Shown piece by piece: positions 46,612 through 59,054 of a stretch of DNA of 64,000 nt. Numbering within the stretch: position 1 is the stretch's first letter; every line of letters starts with the position of its first letter. Both the position numbers and the translations under genes were made by a program. Where the stretch lies: contig ML682220.1 of assembly GCA_007922195.1 (NCBI GenBank), forward strand, positions 124,001 through 188,000, given 5' to 3'. The notes under the pieces were generated by a model that had not been told where the DNA came from, made no database searches, and saw nothing but the letters and a program-made list of their open reading frames with translations. The stretch is from Podocnemis expansa (Eukaryota; Chordata; Testudines; Podocnemididae).

Positions 46612-46731
46612 CTATAATTTAATCAAAACCAGAACATCTACAGCAAAGACAACAAAAACAAAACAAAAAAATAGACACACACCATGCAAAGCATTCTATA
46701 CCAAAAGAAGTAAATATCCATGCTGTTGTAC

Positions 46732-46767
46732 CTGATGACCAGGGTATCCTGGGAATCCAGATTCTCC
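46732..46767 (-). CDS. COL6A4: Collagen VI triple-helix exon, 36 bp
   Basis: Acceptor TGATATCAG|GGAG and donor CATCAG|GTACAA. Four clean triplets, GESGFPGYPGHQ. 36 bp is a multiple of 9, as in other collagen VI helix exons. It lies 120 bp upstream (transcript sense) of the frameshifted exon. Confidence 0.88.
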
Positions 46768-46959
46768 CTGATATCAGAGGAAAGAGAAACAGGCCTTTAA
46801 TTTTTATTAACCTTTTCATTGCTCCTTATTTAAATAAATGCTTTTTAAATCTGAAAAAAACAAATTTAAAGATTTCTTAGAGTTGCAGTCAATTGAAGTT
46901 ACTGAACCAGTCATTTCTCAGCATCTGTTCTCAAATGTCATCATTCTGTTCCACCCATT

Positions 46960-49900
46960 TAAACCTACAGCAACTTAAATATTTCCAGAAGTTCTGATTT
47001 CTCCTCTAATAACTGTTTCATTTTTTTTTTAAATTCTTTTCTTAGTGAAATAAAGTGGAATGGTCTTGTTATGATCACATGACTATAGTATATTGTTTTA
47101 ACCATACTTTCCAGGATCAGTTTCCTAATGTTACAAATGTGCTTGCTCTTCCTTGATACCAATCATTGGGGCCATTCAGGTTCAAGAATGAGATCAGAAA
47201 TAGAATTGTGTTGTTTTTATGTTCCTCAAAGGAAGGGTATTACTTCAGAATCCTTTGTGTACAATTTGAATGCAGGTGAGAAATATCATAGCTTTCATGA
47301 ATACCATTCAGAGCTAAAGCACATCCTTCCCTAGAGTAAAGTAACTAGCAGAATTCACTCTGTCTTTGTAAAATTGTCCCATGCATGTGTCTGATTTAGA
47401 ACATTTACTCTTATGAATCTACACATAGTAATTGTTCTTCTTCAATAAATCTTTCTAACAAGATGCTATCATAACATACTTTACTGCCATTTGATTGGTA
47501 GGCTTGTTTTTCTAGGAAATTGGATTTAATGAAGTGTAGTAGCTTGTAGGTTGTTCCCTTTGTTGTTAGGCAAATCCCAACCTTTTTTGGATTAGATTCT
47601 CTCTCACCCTTAACTAAGCACACAGTTGAGGTGAGGGGAAATAAGGAGCCTTGTATGGCCTACATAAGATTCAGTCAGAACTAGCCAAGCTCACCTAATG
47701 ATTAGGCAGCTTGCTGTTGATTTGCTCCCCAAAAAGGATGGGAAAGTGAATAAGAGCCCTGGGTCCCTACAGAACTCATTGCCACTGGAAGTTGTTGAGG
47801 GCAAGAACTATTTAAAAAGGGAATGATACTTTACTTTGGTAACAAGAATATCCAGAATTAACATATTAAACAAAAATTTTTTACAAGGGGTATTATACCT
47901 TATGATTCAGGATTTAAGTTAATCTCTAGTATTTAGAGAGTAGGATGAAATATATATGGGGGCAGATTACCTCACTTCTGATTAATGCAGGGTTTATGCC
48001 TTCCTATGGTGCTGGCCACTGTTACAGACAGGATACTGCACCAGATGAACTTTGAGTCTGACAATTCCTCTATATTCCTTACCTGTTTCATGTACAGCAT
48101 GCTGGGTAATAATATGAAAGGACATTATTTAAATGAAATATGCATTATTATTAATTATTATTATTATTATGTGATGTATGCCTAGTAGAAAAATATGAAG
48201 GAGTTTTCTCTCTCTCTTAATAGATGGAAAGACTCCAAGGTATTAGGAATATTGCCAAGAAAAAAAGGCACGAGGAATATGGTGCCTTGTAGCTCATTTG
48301 TTTCCATATGAACTAAAGGAAGTTATTAATGCATGCTTAATCTGAGAAGATTCAAGGCTATTGTTTGTTCACAGGATACTCTATCCAACAGTTAACATGA
48401 GAGCCAGTGTATCATTAACAGCTAAAGTGGGTTCTTCTAGGTACTTTATTTTTTGAAAATTTCCTTCCAATCCTTCTCTCTCTTTTATGCTGATAACCCT
48501 TAAATTGAACAATTGTTGGAGTGAACTAGAGAAAAATTTTATAAAAACGAAACCAGATTCAGTGGAGCAAGTTCTGAGATTGATTCTCATCTATTTCCCC
48601 CACATTTATTACTGGAATATACTTTTATAATAATATTGTCTTGTTGATGCCCTCTCTTGTTTCTGAAATCCAATTTTCAGCAGAAGGTGTCCAGAAATTC
48701 TTGGCATTTGTTGTATGCAGGGTTTTCAGTATTTTTTCCTGAAGGTATGTCTACACTGACAGCAGCAAATTTACTGCCATCAGATCAATTTATCTGGATT
48801 GATCGAGCAGAAGTGAAGACCCACTCAACCAATGTGGTAGCTGATTTAATAAAACCACCTCCTCACAAAGCGTAAGACTGTATCAACAGGTATGCATTTC
48901 CTGTTGGCACAGTGCAGTGGAGACAGCACACTAAATGGAAGTTATGAAGTCGACAGGAGTTAGACAAGCTGCTCTGTGTTGCCAATGTAACTCACATTGA
49001 CTGATGCTGAAGCTCACCAGTAGTGTAAACCAGGCCTCAGACAGAAATATTCATAATGATAGGAATTAATATGATGGTATTTTTATTTATTTTAAATTAT
49101 TATTATTGTAAAATATTATGATCAGATTATTTCACAAATGGTTTGGTTGTTTTTCAGATGGTTCACTGTAATTTGTCATGCATTTTTTGTCAGAGATTCA
49201 TTGCTGTGTCTCTATTTACTCAGGAAAGGGAACTGAGCCAGAGTGTGTCACAAGTGGTTTTTGCTCAAACTTCCTCCCTCCCATCTCTACACCCAAAATC
49301 AAACAAATATACTAAATACAGACATCAGAGTAAAAGTTCACAGATTAAAGCACCAGATGCTCAACCAGCAGAAGTGAATTAATCATGCATTTCAAAAAAG
49401 CTACATCAAATTATACCAACTGAGTCTCTGACCCTTACTTTGGATCTTTTATTATAAATGCTTTCTATATTTTTAGAAGAGATTATTTAATTTTGTAAAT
49501 AAATAGTAATTTAGCACTAGATGGTCCCTAGCTCTTATTTACTAAGCTTAAGGAGGTTAAGTCCCCACTCCTCATACCCTTGTTTACCTAAGTAATGGCT
49601 GTTCAGATTGCTGAGGCATTCCCACGACCAGAGCTGGGATAGCAGCTTGCCCAATACTTCCCTCTATGAGCAAACTGGTTGGATGGGACAGGGAATGGGA
49701 AGAACCTTCTGACATCCACTTACCAACTGGAGTAGCTGATTGGGTGCACTGGGGAGGAGAAGTAAGTTGTACCCCCAAAAGAAAAAAGTAAACTTACTAC
49801 CCCCCGTTGTCCCAACAAGGAAGGAATGGTGTCTCTTTGAACAAGAGTTACCTCCCAGGGCTTCTCTTACAGGGACACAGATACTTGCCACCACTTACTT

Positions 49901-50960
49901 GGGGCTGTAGGATACCTGTCCATCCAGCCTTTGATCACTGCTGGAGTCTGGGAATGGTGTCTGCACCAAAGCACTGTCCCAAGAGCCACTATGCCAGAAC
50001 AGAAGGTAACTGCTGCCACTGTGGCTCCCACTTCAGAAAGAGTGATATAGGGATATCCGACTGAGGGTGGCTATAGTAACCTTGGGGGGGGGAAGGCATT
50101 AATACCAGAGACAGCGAGTCCTCAAAAAGTCCCAGGAGAGCCAACAGAAACAGAGTATAGGTTTTTTAACTGGAGCAGCAGCCCTGCCTGTTTCCTGTTT
50201 GGTGGCAGCAGAGCTCTGGAAAGCATCAGGAGGAGGCCAGGGAAACAGCAACACCCATGTCTAAGAAAGGCTTGATGATGCATGAGTAGAACAGGAAATA
50301 TTTAGCTAGATGCATTCTGCTTATTTCTTTGTTTTGGTTCCTTTTTGGATTCCTCTGTGCATGTACTTCTACCACTACCCTGTAACTATCCAAGTTAAAT
50401 CACAGATAAGCAATTCTCTGTTTCTTAGCTGATCCTTTTAATTAAAGAAAATGTATCCGTTTAAAATAAACTCTGGTTCTGTGTCATAAAAGACTAGAGG
50501 TTTTGTGTGCATGTGCCTCAGTCTCCATGGTCAACTATCTAGGGGACATTCAGTCCCATCCTCAGCTTGTATCACAGCTGGGGTTCAGTTGCTCTCCTGA
50601 GGAAGGAATAAAGGCGACCGAGGGTACCTTGCAGGAAAGAATTCTCAGGTGCATTTTCCTGAGTTTTCACAGAGATTTTGTATTTGGGTAGTGGCAGCAA
50701 TACTACTCCAAGGCCAGGAAATTGGTAGCCTTGGAGAGTTTTAAGACAAGGTTTTAGGACCAGCATTTTTAAGGCCTTTTGCAGGCCCCCACCTTCTGCA
50801 CTCAAAGTACCAGAGTGGGGAAACAGCACTGGCAGTAGCACTAACCTCTAGCATTCTGGGGAGAGACTCAGACAATGTCAGAAAATTTCCTTTGCCACAA
50901 GTAAATCTGACTGATATCTTATTAGAAATCACACTGTATGCGTCAGACCTCTTCCTGAGC
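46960..50960. other. Intron of about 4.2 kb
   Basis: Between helix exons. It contains one TIR element (48743-49036). Otherwise AT-rich with ATT-rich low-complexity sequence around 48146-48170 and no coding signal that I can support. Confidence 0.4.
48743..49036. mobile_element. TIR element (GGTATGTCTACACTG type)
   Basis: Left end AGGTATGTCTACACTGACAG, right end CACCAGTAGTGTAAACCAGGCCT. Inner sequence includes TTTATCTGGATTGATCGAGC. It resembles the segment near 43170-43400. Target duplication not resolved. Confidence 0.5.
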
Positions 50961-50964
50961 TCAC

Positions 50965-51015
50965 CTTTGCACCTTTTCTCCCTGCAGGACCATAGCCATC
51001 ATCACCATCGAGGCC
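50965..51015 (-). CDS. COL6A4: Collagen VI triple-helix exon with an interruption, 51 bp
   Basis: Acceptor CCTGTTCAG|GGC and donor GCAAAG|GTGAGC. It encodes GLDGDDGYGPAGRKGAK, where the third triplet lacks its Y residue (Gly-Tyr-Gly). The exon is 51 bp, one codon short of 54. Imperfections of this sort are known in collagen VI helices and introduce flexibility, so this may be original rather than damage. Confidence 0.88.
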
Positions 51016-51705
51016 CTGAACAGGATGGAAAAAGATACTCTTGGTTAGTTTCAGTTGTAGGATTGACTGTAAATTCTATCTCCACTGGTCTAATAATTTG
51101 GGTCTTTAGCAGCTATGGCTGATTGTGTAGTGGAAGGTCAAAGACAGTATAGAGCAGTAGAAAGAGGTATTCAAAGAAGATACAGCCTAAGGTTAAAATC
51201 CTTCCTTCTGAATTACTGGGCATCTCTGTTAAGCTCTCTCTCTTCCTTCAGGGGCCTGAGGGCAAAATTCTTCTCTCCAATCCACATGAGAGGAGTATTT
51301 TGCCCTTGAGCTCTTATTCAGAGAGAAGGATATGTCACTACAGATAGCATCCTGACTGACGCATTCAATTGCCTGGACTTAAGACCAAATCAATATGATT
51401 GTAAGCCAGTGACAGAAAGTGAGACCTGTTTGTTCTGTTCTTATGTTTGATAGACGGATGAAAGAATGCAAATGTCTTCCTTGCAACAAAACACTAAGAC
51501 CAGAACAGGCCACTGATGATCAGCTAGTCTAGCCTCCATCATAACACTTCCAAAAGAGTGGTGACATTAATAGTACCACTGAAAACTGAACAAAATATCC
51601 AGGATGGAAAAAAAGCAGAATGAAAAAGAAAATGAGATGAACTACAATGCCTCCCAACTCCCACTAATTAACACAGAGAATCTGAATCAGAAGAGCAAGA
51701 CTCAC

Positions 51706-51768
51706 AGGCATGCCTTTTGGGCCAATAGGTCCCAGCGGGCCCCTCTCACCAGGGTCTCCAGGATCACC
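51706..51768 (-). CDS. COL6A4: Collagen VI triple-helix exon, 63 bp
   Basis: Acceptor TTTTCATAG|GGTG and donor ATGCCT|GTGAGT. Seven intact triplets, GDPGDPGERGPLGPI continuing to GPKGMP. Standard size and phase. Confidence 0.9.
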
Positions 51769-52420
51769 CTATGAAAATTTAAATACAAAAGATACTACCA
51801 TTTTTACATTTGACTTCCAGAAAGCATTTTTTTTTTTTTTTAATACAAGGAGGGTAGTCATGAGGTAAGAATTGCACTTGCATTTTCTGCAGATTAAAAG
51901 ATGCAAATTGTATAAGTTCAATGCCAGATCAGGGTCAAAGCTTTTACCAGGGCTGCTTCTTGTAGGAACTGACAGGCACAGATCAAGTCAGACAGCCCTG
52001 TTCTTATGTGGAGCCAAATCCCACGGGGCTTATTCTGCAAAATTCCCATTGTTACCAGTGGGATTATTGCTTGAAAAAGACCTGCAAAATATACCACTCA
52101 CAGTAGGAACCTGATTGGAACTCCACTGGCATGAAACACAAGTCATGTCAAAATGAACTGAATTATTCAACTTGTCACAATAAAAAATGCTCTTCATTCT
52201 GTTGCAGCTAGGCTCTATGGATTGCTTGTGTTTTTCATTTTCTCATGACTCAGTTTATTCCAGCAAGAACCAGGCCAATTAAATAACATAGCCAGACTGA
52301 GGAGACAGAGTATGGCACAGCACTTCCTTAGATAGAGACTCATTATAAAAGGAAGAAGCATTATTTGGTGGCTACAGGCTAGAGATGAAGTTTAAACTAC
52401 CGAGCTCTACTTCCGTCTTT

Positions 52421-52595
52421 GGTAGATCCACTTCCATTATATTTATCTCTGTCTACCTCTCTAAAACTTGAGTTTAACAGTACCTACCTCAAAGATTTTT
52501 GTGAGGCATAGTTAAGCAATATTGGTAAAGTAAAGTACTTTGAAATCCTTGGATGAAACGCTGTATGTAAAGCAATATTGCTGCTTTTCTTTAAA
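52421..52595 (+). mobile_element. Probable MIR-type SINE fragment
   Basis: The 3'-half features of MIR: TAACAGTACCTACCTCAAAG, TTTGTGAGGCATAGTTAAG and AAAGTACTTTGAAATCCTTG. Degraded. Confidence 0.5.
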
Positions 52596-53766
52596 AGAGT
52601 TAGAATACTTATAACAACATAACAGGTAATTTAGTGAAAGGAAAGTAGGGAATAAAAAGTCATTCAAATAAACAAATCATAAATCAGTCACCTAATGTGA
52701 CATCCAACCAAAAATGTGTTTGAAACCATTTGGTTTAATGTCCTATGGACCCAATCATCCCCACAGGACATATGTTTGGTGGATTCCTGTGTGATTCACC
52801 ATCTGGACTGACACAAAGGAAATTACCAGTAACACTAAAATCCCTAGAGATAAAACCATAAGCTTGTACAGCTTGTCCTGGAGAGCCAAAGCTTTCTAGG
52901 TGGGACTGTAATGGACACACAGCCTCTGCCAACTGGGCACAGAAAGGAAACTTTGACACAATCATTTGTGGATTACACCCCTCCCCAGCACACAGGAGCT
53001 TTTAGAGAGTGCCCAGGTCAGAACAGGAACCAAGTGTCTCATGTTAGAACAAGAAACTGATACTCAGGTTCCACTTTTGTCTTTCTTCTGCAGCTCTGCC
53101 ATTAACTGAGCAATCTTAAATAAAGTATTTGGGCCCAGATTGTCAAAGATATTTAAATACCTAACTCCCTCTGAAATCCATGGAAAGTACCTAAATATCT
53201 GCACCTTCACTCCCCAGCCAAGGGTGGATTCAGGCAGGGGCTTTACAGGCTGTGGCCTTGGAACCTGCAAAAATCTGGCCACAGCAAAATGGCACACTGT
53301 CACTACCTACCATCTGCCTGCCTGCCCTGCTCCTCAAGCTGGCTGGTCTGCTCCAGACTAGACAGACTGGGGGTGGAACCATGGACCATGGCCTCTGGTC
53401 CAAGGGCTCCCTTAATGGCAGGTGGGCCACAGCTTGCCCCCCCCACCAGTGGGTGTCTGGACCATGGGCCCAGCCTCCATTCCAGCATTGACTGGGTCAC
53501 AGTCCACCCCCATAATGCCAACCAAGCCATGAGCCTTGGAGCCCCTTCAGCCCCAGACTCTTCCCCACAGTGCTAGCTGGGGGGCCCACAAGACTGAGCA
53601 TCCCAGGCCCTCCAGGGCCTCAGTCCAGCCCTGTCCCTGTTCATAATCATCCATATAAAAACTATAATTGTACTTACTTGATTTTGAGGGTAAATTTAAG
53701 CTTCAAATGTACAATCTGCAGAAATGCAAAGTGTAATTATGGTCAAGCTCATCCTAAAATGTTTAC

Positions 53767-53829
53767 CTTCGGTCCTCTAGGCCCTGAAATCCCTGGAGAG
53801 CCTGCTGCGCCTGGGGGTCCTAAATTAGC
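53767..53829 (-). CDS. COL6A4: Collagen VI triple-helix exon, 63 bp, first Gly replaced
   Basis: Acceptor TGGTTGTAG|GCT and donor CCGAAG|GTAAAC. It reads ANLGPPGAAGSPGISGPRGPK: six normal triplets, but the first codon is GCT (Ala) instead of a Gly codon. Substitution of a helix glycine is usually damaging. It may mark relaxed constraint or be a natural imperfection. Confidence 0.87.
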
Positions 53830-54745
53830 CTACAACCAGAAACACAAAAAAGGGGTGCATTAGAAAAAAATATTATGGGTATTGTTCACCAGAGTTTGGA
53901 ATAGCTCTAGAAGTATTCATTAAATTTGGCCCCATCTACTGGCATTTTTCAAAGCTTTCTGGAAACATAGTAACAGCAATGTGTAAGACAGATGTGTAAA
54001 AAAAGATGTGTAAAATTCTTTTCTCTTTTCCATGTAAATATGTTGAAATTTCAAATATTAGTAAAATACTTGATGTTAAAGCATCATAGAGGCTATTCAA
54101 ACGCAAAATACTGGGATCTGAAAGCACAAGTCTCATCACACAAAAGTGAAGTACACATCTAATCTTGATAGATTTGTCCAGCTGCCTGAACTGGTCTAAC
54201 TCCACAATAACTCCATTGAAGTCAATGGTGTTACAACAGTGTAAGCAAAAACAGAATTTGGGCCACAGAATCTAGGTTCCCCTGCTTCTTTCATTGTGTT
54301 CATTGAATCTCATGGGCGAGTCCCTGTAGTCACACCCAAATGAAAACATTTCCTAATGGTTCGATTCTCTGCCTTTCTTCCACTGGTGCATGCCTAGAAC
54401 AAGAAATGGAATTACGCCAGTATATATCAGTATAGCAGAGACTATCATCTAGACCCTCTTACCACGGAAGCTCAGTAATACAAAGTCGCTCTTCTCTCCT
54501 GATTTACAATACAACACTTGCTGCTTTCAAATTCATTATTTTGACATCAAATGATCAAAGTTTATAATGCCTATTAACTCTCTCATTTGGAGTATTCATT
54601 AGCATGCCATAGAACAAAAAAAGAAACAATCCTCCACTTATACAAACCTTATTTACCAAGATCCAAATACAGTTTGTAAGGGAAAAAAAAAGTGCTGAGA
54701 AGCTAACAAACAATGTGCAAAATAAGGACAAACTAACAAGCTAAC

Positions 54746-54808
54746 CTGAGGGCCTGGTAAGCCTTGTGATCCTGGAGGGCCTCTGACCCCCTGTGGTCCT
54801 CTGGAACC
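54746..54808 (-). CDS. COL6A4: Collagen VI triple-helix exon, 63 bp
   Basis: Acceptor TTTCCACCAG|GGTT and donor CCTCAG|GTTAGC. Seven intact triplets beginning GSRGPQGVRGPPG and ending GPQ. Confidence 0.9.
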
Positions 54809-55470
54809 CTGGTGGAAAAAAAGAACATTTCAAAAAAATGTATAATGTTGCTAATTTTTATCAAAAGGCAAACCCATAACAAATTACCAAAATGGTCTAC
54901 ACAGCTAGACTCAATGACTGTGCACGTGTTAGGGGTTTGCCTGCATGAAGCAGTCAGCAGAATCAGGGTCTATATCTATGCAAACATGAACCCTTTAGAA
55001 AAAGAAGGAAATCCAGAGCACTACATCAAAAATTAGACTTCTCCTTTGGTTTGCTCCGTAAATTAGTTCTCCTTATTTGCAATAATATTTCAGAGCACAC
55101 TCAGTAATGTTCTTTAGTATACATGCAAATTTAACACATTTTTAATTTTATGCTCTGATTGCAAATGCATTTTGAGAAAATTCCCATCTGATTGATGATA
55201 TTCCATATGTAGGAAAAGTAACTATATTCACTTGGAAAATCATTTCTGTTATTCACTTACCTTCTGATTTCAATGAGTACCACATTCATGAAATTTGGAC
55301 CAAAGGTTTCAGCAGGCTCAGACAAGGGATATGCCAGGGCAGAACTTGATGTCGAATATTTGAAATTGGTATGATAAAATATTCCAAACTGGAAACACAA
55401 AACTGAACCTAACAGCACATGTTTTCTCCATAAATGTCATGTAAAATAACTCAGTCTTTTTTTCAGCTAC

Positions 55471-55533
55471 CTGTGAGCCCCGCAGGCCAGGACTGCCTGG
55501 ATAACCTGGTTCCCCGCGATCTCCTTGCCTACC
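55471..55533 (-). CDS. COL6A4: Collagen VI triple-helix exon, 63 bp, most 5' in window
   Basis: Acceptor TTTTCTGGCAG|GGTA and donor TCACAG|GTAGCT. Seven triplets, GRQGDRGEPGYPGSPG continuing to GSQ. No further helix exon is visible from here to base 64000, so the intron upstream exceeds 8.4 kb and the rest of the gene is outside the window. Confidence 0.9.
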
Positions 55534-56409
55534 CTGCCAGAAAATGAGAGAGAAAAATCACTTTATTTCATGATCCATTCTTTTAACCTAGCTCAGAACT
55601 GTGAGATTTTCCCCAGTGTAGGCACTGCTATGTGCCTCCCATTTTAATTCTGATAGCTCAGAAAGTTGCACACTAAATTTTTCTTGACTGTGGCAAATTG
55701 AATTGTAAATTTTTTTAAGATCAGCCACTGAGAGTCACTCACATAAAAGTTGTCATCTGCACATGAGTCAGTTCAGCTGACATCCAGGAGAAAGATCTCT
55801 TTCCATTATCTTTGTTGGAGCAAGTAAAGTGCATGGATTAGCTCTAAATAGTTCTGGAGAACACTGGAGGTTTTCTTTCATTAGGGGAAATTATAAACTT
55901 ATGTCTAAGGATTCTTTGGAACTCTGGCAATTCTGAAAAACAAAGTTCTGGCAATAAATTGGACTTAAAATACGACACTTGGTTCTGAGGAATTCTGCCC
56001 TTTTTGTAATGTGGTTGCAGTGGGAAGGAAGTCAAAGGGAGAGGGGGAAGAATAGCCAAAGTAATGATCCTGCAACACTGGAAAACTGTTGCAATGCCAC
56101 CTGCATAAAAATGAACCATCTTAATAGAGGCAGCCTTATATGAAAAAAAAATCACTTATACAGGGACAAATATAAGAGCATTTGTGATCTTTGCCTTAGG
56201 CACACTAGGTCCCATTCTAAAGTCCACTGAAATCAATAGGAGTCTTTCCACTGACTTCAGCAGGCTTTGGATCAGAACTAGTGATAATTATCTTTTTCTT
56301 ATGTTCCCCTGTTTTCTTTATTTCTCTTTTCTTTCCTACTACTTCCTTTATTTCTTTGCAACCTTACCTAACAGTGTTATTCATGTGCACCACACACACA
56401 CTTCTCCTA

Positions 56410-56522
56410 GGATTTTCTCCCACAAAAACTCAAGTGATAAATGTATTTGTTAGTCTTTAAGTGCCACAGGACTCCTTGCTTATTTTGCTGAACTAGACTA
56501 ACATGGCTACCCCTTTGAAACT
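56410..56522 (+). mobile_element. Penelope-like element 3'-end fragment
   Basis: Reads CCACAAAAACTCAAGTGATA, GTTAGTCTTTAAGTGCCACA, GGACTCCTTG and TAACATGGCTACCCCTTTGA, the same terminus as the copy ending near 10450. Confidence 0.75.
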
Positions 56523-56586
56523 TAGCATATTTACTGTTTTTCTACCAGATGATTATCCCTCGTTAAAAATGGCTGCTTTTTTTACA

Positions 56587-56620
56587 AATTTAAACAAAAA
56601 AAAAAAAAAAAAAAAAAAAA
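56587..56620. repeat. Poly(A) run
   Basis: More than 30 consecutive A residues, possibly the tail of an old insertion. Confidence 0.9.
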
Positions 56621-58275
56621 TCACTGTCACAGAAAGTTTAAAGTAAGCCTTCTTCCTTTTCATGGAACATAACAGCTGACTGGAGGTGAAATTCCAAAAT
56701 GGTTTTTCTTTTCAGAAAAATAGGAAAAAAGTACTATGTTGCTGCTAGATGGAGAGTACCTTATATTTTTGTTGAAATTTAGCTCTACTGCTGTCAATTT
56801 AGCACCATCTCTAAGCTGTTTAAAATAGTAAAGCTGCATGGAGTGCAGTTCTGGTTCTCCCCGGGCCATTAAAAGACACCAGATGTCATCTGTCAGCCCT
56901 AATCACAAAACACTAATCTAGCTTCATTCGAAAAGCATTGTTTTTGTTAATTTGTTTCAAACACAAAATCCTCTCTACTGCCTGATGTAGTAGGAGCAAA
57001 GCTTTCCCATATTATGTTTTTTTCTAGAGCCAAATCCTGTGGGCTAAATAAGGGTGCTGAAGACATTAGATGTAGTAGAAGCCTTGAGGTTCTGCTGGTC
57101 GGGTAGGGGGAACAAGCACAAGGGTTCCCTGCCTTTTGTGTGTTGGAGAGCTATGGCAGATTCTCTGCATCCTGGCACACAAACAGTGCCGGTGGTGAGA
57201 TGACACTAGTGAATCTACCACTTCATAGAACCAGCAGTCCAAGCACCTGCTGCGGAGGAGTACAGACTCAGCAGGCAATTCCTGTGCCCTGTGGTTGCAA
57301 TAGCAGCCCAGGTGCCTGTCCACTGTTGCTGGAAGTCTGAGTCCAGGTAAAGGCCTTAGCCCTTAATGCCTATGGCTGTTCTATTCTGAAATGTCACAAC
57401 TGGTATGCAAGTAGTTATGAGGAACTGATGCCATCAATATTCATGTGGAAGGTTCTCAGTTTTCCCTGACTTTCTGAAGGGATGGCCATGAATTAGGGGG
57501 CCCTGCACTAAAAGAACTTCATTGGACTTTAAGATGCAAATTTATAGACTCAAAGAATCACAGAAGATGAGCATTAGAAGGGTCCTCAGGAGGCCATCTA
57601 ATCCAACATGCTGCTCAAAGCAGGACCAACCCCCAGCTAAACCATCCAAGCTGTAGCTTTGTTTGACACACCTTAAAAATCTCTAAGGATGCAGATTCCA
57701 CCATCTCACTAGGTAACCCATTACAGCGCTTTACCACCCACATAGTGAAAAATTTCTCCTCATATTCAACATAGACCTCCCCCACTGTAACTTGAGACCA
57801 CTCTTCCTAGTTCTGTCAGCTATTACCACTGAACAGCCTAGTTCCATCCTCTGTTGAACCACCTTTCAAGCAGCTGAAGGATGCTGTCAAATCCCTCTTC
57901 ATTCTTCCCTTCTTCCGACTTAACAAGCCTAGTTCCCTCAGCCTCTCCTCATAAATCACGTGCTCCAGGCCCCAATCATTTTTGTTGCTCCCCACTGGGC
58001 TCTTTCTAGTTTGTCCACATACCTTCTGAAGCAAAGGACACAAAACTAGACACCATATTCCAAATAAGGCCTCACCAGTGCCAAGGTGCTTTTATGCTTC
58101 CTGGCAGTAAGGGCACACTGATTCATATCCTGCATCCAATCCCTAGGTCATTTTCTGCCAAACTGCTGCCTAGCCACTGGATTCCCAGTTTGTGTATGGG
58201 ATTCTTTTGTCCTAAGTGCAGGACTCTGCACTTGTCCTTGCTGAACCTCATCAGATTTCTTTTGGCCCAATCTTC

Positions 58276-59054
58276 TGTAAGGGAAATTATATGTAATCTC
58301 TTCTGTAGGACAGTGAGAAAGGTGCTGAAGTGTAGGCCTCGTTGGAGCCGTGGGTTGCTATGGTAGTGGGGTCGTTTCTCTGGCAAGTCATGTATTTAAG
58401 TTTCTTTAACAAGCGGCCTAGAGTTAATAGTTAAAGTGTGTTATCTCCCCTTTCTCATGCTTTTTCTCCTGACCATCTGGACAAGGAATGTAAGCTAGAC
58501 TGTCCGTCTTTGTTCTAACTGAAAAGGGAGTATTACCTCCTATCTGCTGCTCACCCTTCTTGGCACCATAGCCTCACAAGAATGTAAGGTCAGCATCTCT
58601 AGGCAGAAATTAATGAGTTTGCAGGTACTGCGGCTGCCCAGGATAATGCAAATGATGTCAACAGTAAACAGAGGCGGGGATAATTATATGCATTCTTTAA
58701 TCATTAATATGTATTTAATAATGTTAATGTAACCATATAAGGGTCTCTAAAACATTGTCAATCATGTAAGCATTATCATAGCATTATCATACTGTACTGG
58801 ATAAAAGTGTTGTGATGCTGCCCCTCGGGGCTCTCTCTTGCACTCGAGTTGTTGGGGGGGCCTGCTCAGAGGGGCTAGCACTTCTTTGCTGTCCTCTGAT
58901 GCAGTTCCTTTTGTTATTCAGCTGAATAATAAATCCTGAACCACACCTCGTTCTCTGCTAATTTGAGTCTCAGCTGGGAACAGGCCTTCATCACTGGGGA
59001 GGATCGGTGGTCTCTCTTTCCAGGTTGAGAGCCCTGATTAATTTGTCCCCCACA
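58276..59054 (+). mobile_element. Solo LTR, same family as the exonic LTR
   Basis: A 779-bp LTR from TGTAAGGGAA to CCCCCACA, flanked by a 4-bp duplication CTTC (58272-58275, 59055-59058). TATA-like GATAAAAG near 58800 and AATAAA at 58928. It is nearly identical to 27887-28650 by eye, same orientation, with a 17-bp segment near 58424 absent from the other copy. Inserted in a CR1. Confidence 0.93.

Larger units (their letters stand above)
23405..55533 (-). pseudogene. COL6A4: Collagen VI alpha-4-like chain, 3' half, apparently disrupted
   Basis: Collagen VI chains are secreted, form heterotrimers and build beaded microfibrils around cells. In transcript order the exons encode part of the Gly-X-Y triple helix (about 155 residues here, of about 336 usual), vWA domain C1, vWA domain C2, an acidic linker of about 110 residues and a C-terminal Kunitz domain. 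COL6A5 and COL6A6 lack a Kunitz domain. COL6A3 has Pro-rich and fibronectin III segments before its Kunitz, which are absent here. COL28A1 has only one vWA after its helix. COL6A4 fits best. Lesions: a solo LTR inside the C2 exon, a 1-bp deletion in one helix exon and a Gly-to-Ala change. All other C-terminal exons are open with matching phases, so decay looks recent. The 5' part lies beyond 64000. Confidence 0.75.
55540..57540. other. Intron sequence
   Basis: Start of the large upstream intron. Apart from the Penelope fragment at 56410 and the poly(A) run at 56587, no coding or repeat signal is recognised. Confidence 0.4.

Noticed and set aside
52735..52965. 76-codon minus frame with FGSPGQAVQAYGF as coding exon
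   Set aside because: No flanking splice sites in a usable phase and no recognised domain.
55255..55325. Donor-like AGAAG|GTAAGT on the minus strand as a helix exon end
   Set aside because: Upstream sequence has no Gly-X-Y periodicity and no convincing acceptor.
23405..55533. COL28A1, COL6A3, COL6A5 or COL6A6 identity
   Set aside because: COL28A1 has one vWA after the helix; COL6A3 has extra Pro-rich and fibronectin III segments; COL6A5 and COL6A6 lack a Kunitz domain. An alignment would settle it.
58123..58386. 87-codon minus frame joining CR1 and LTR
   Set aside because: Chance read-through between a CR1 fragment and the inserted LTR.
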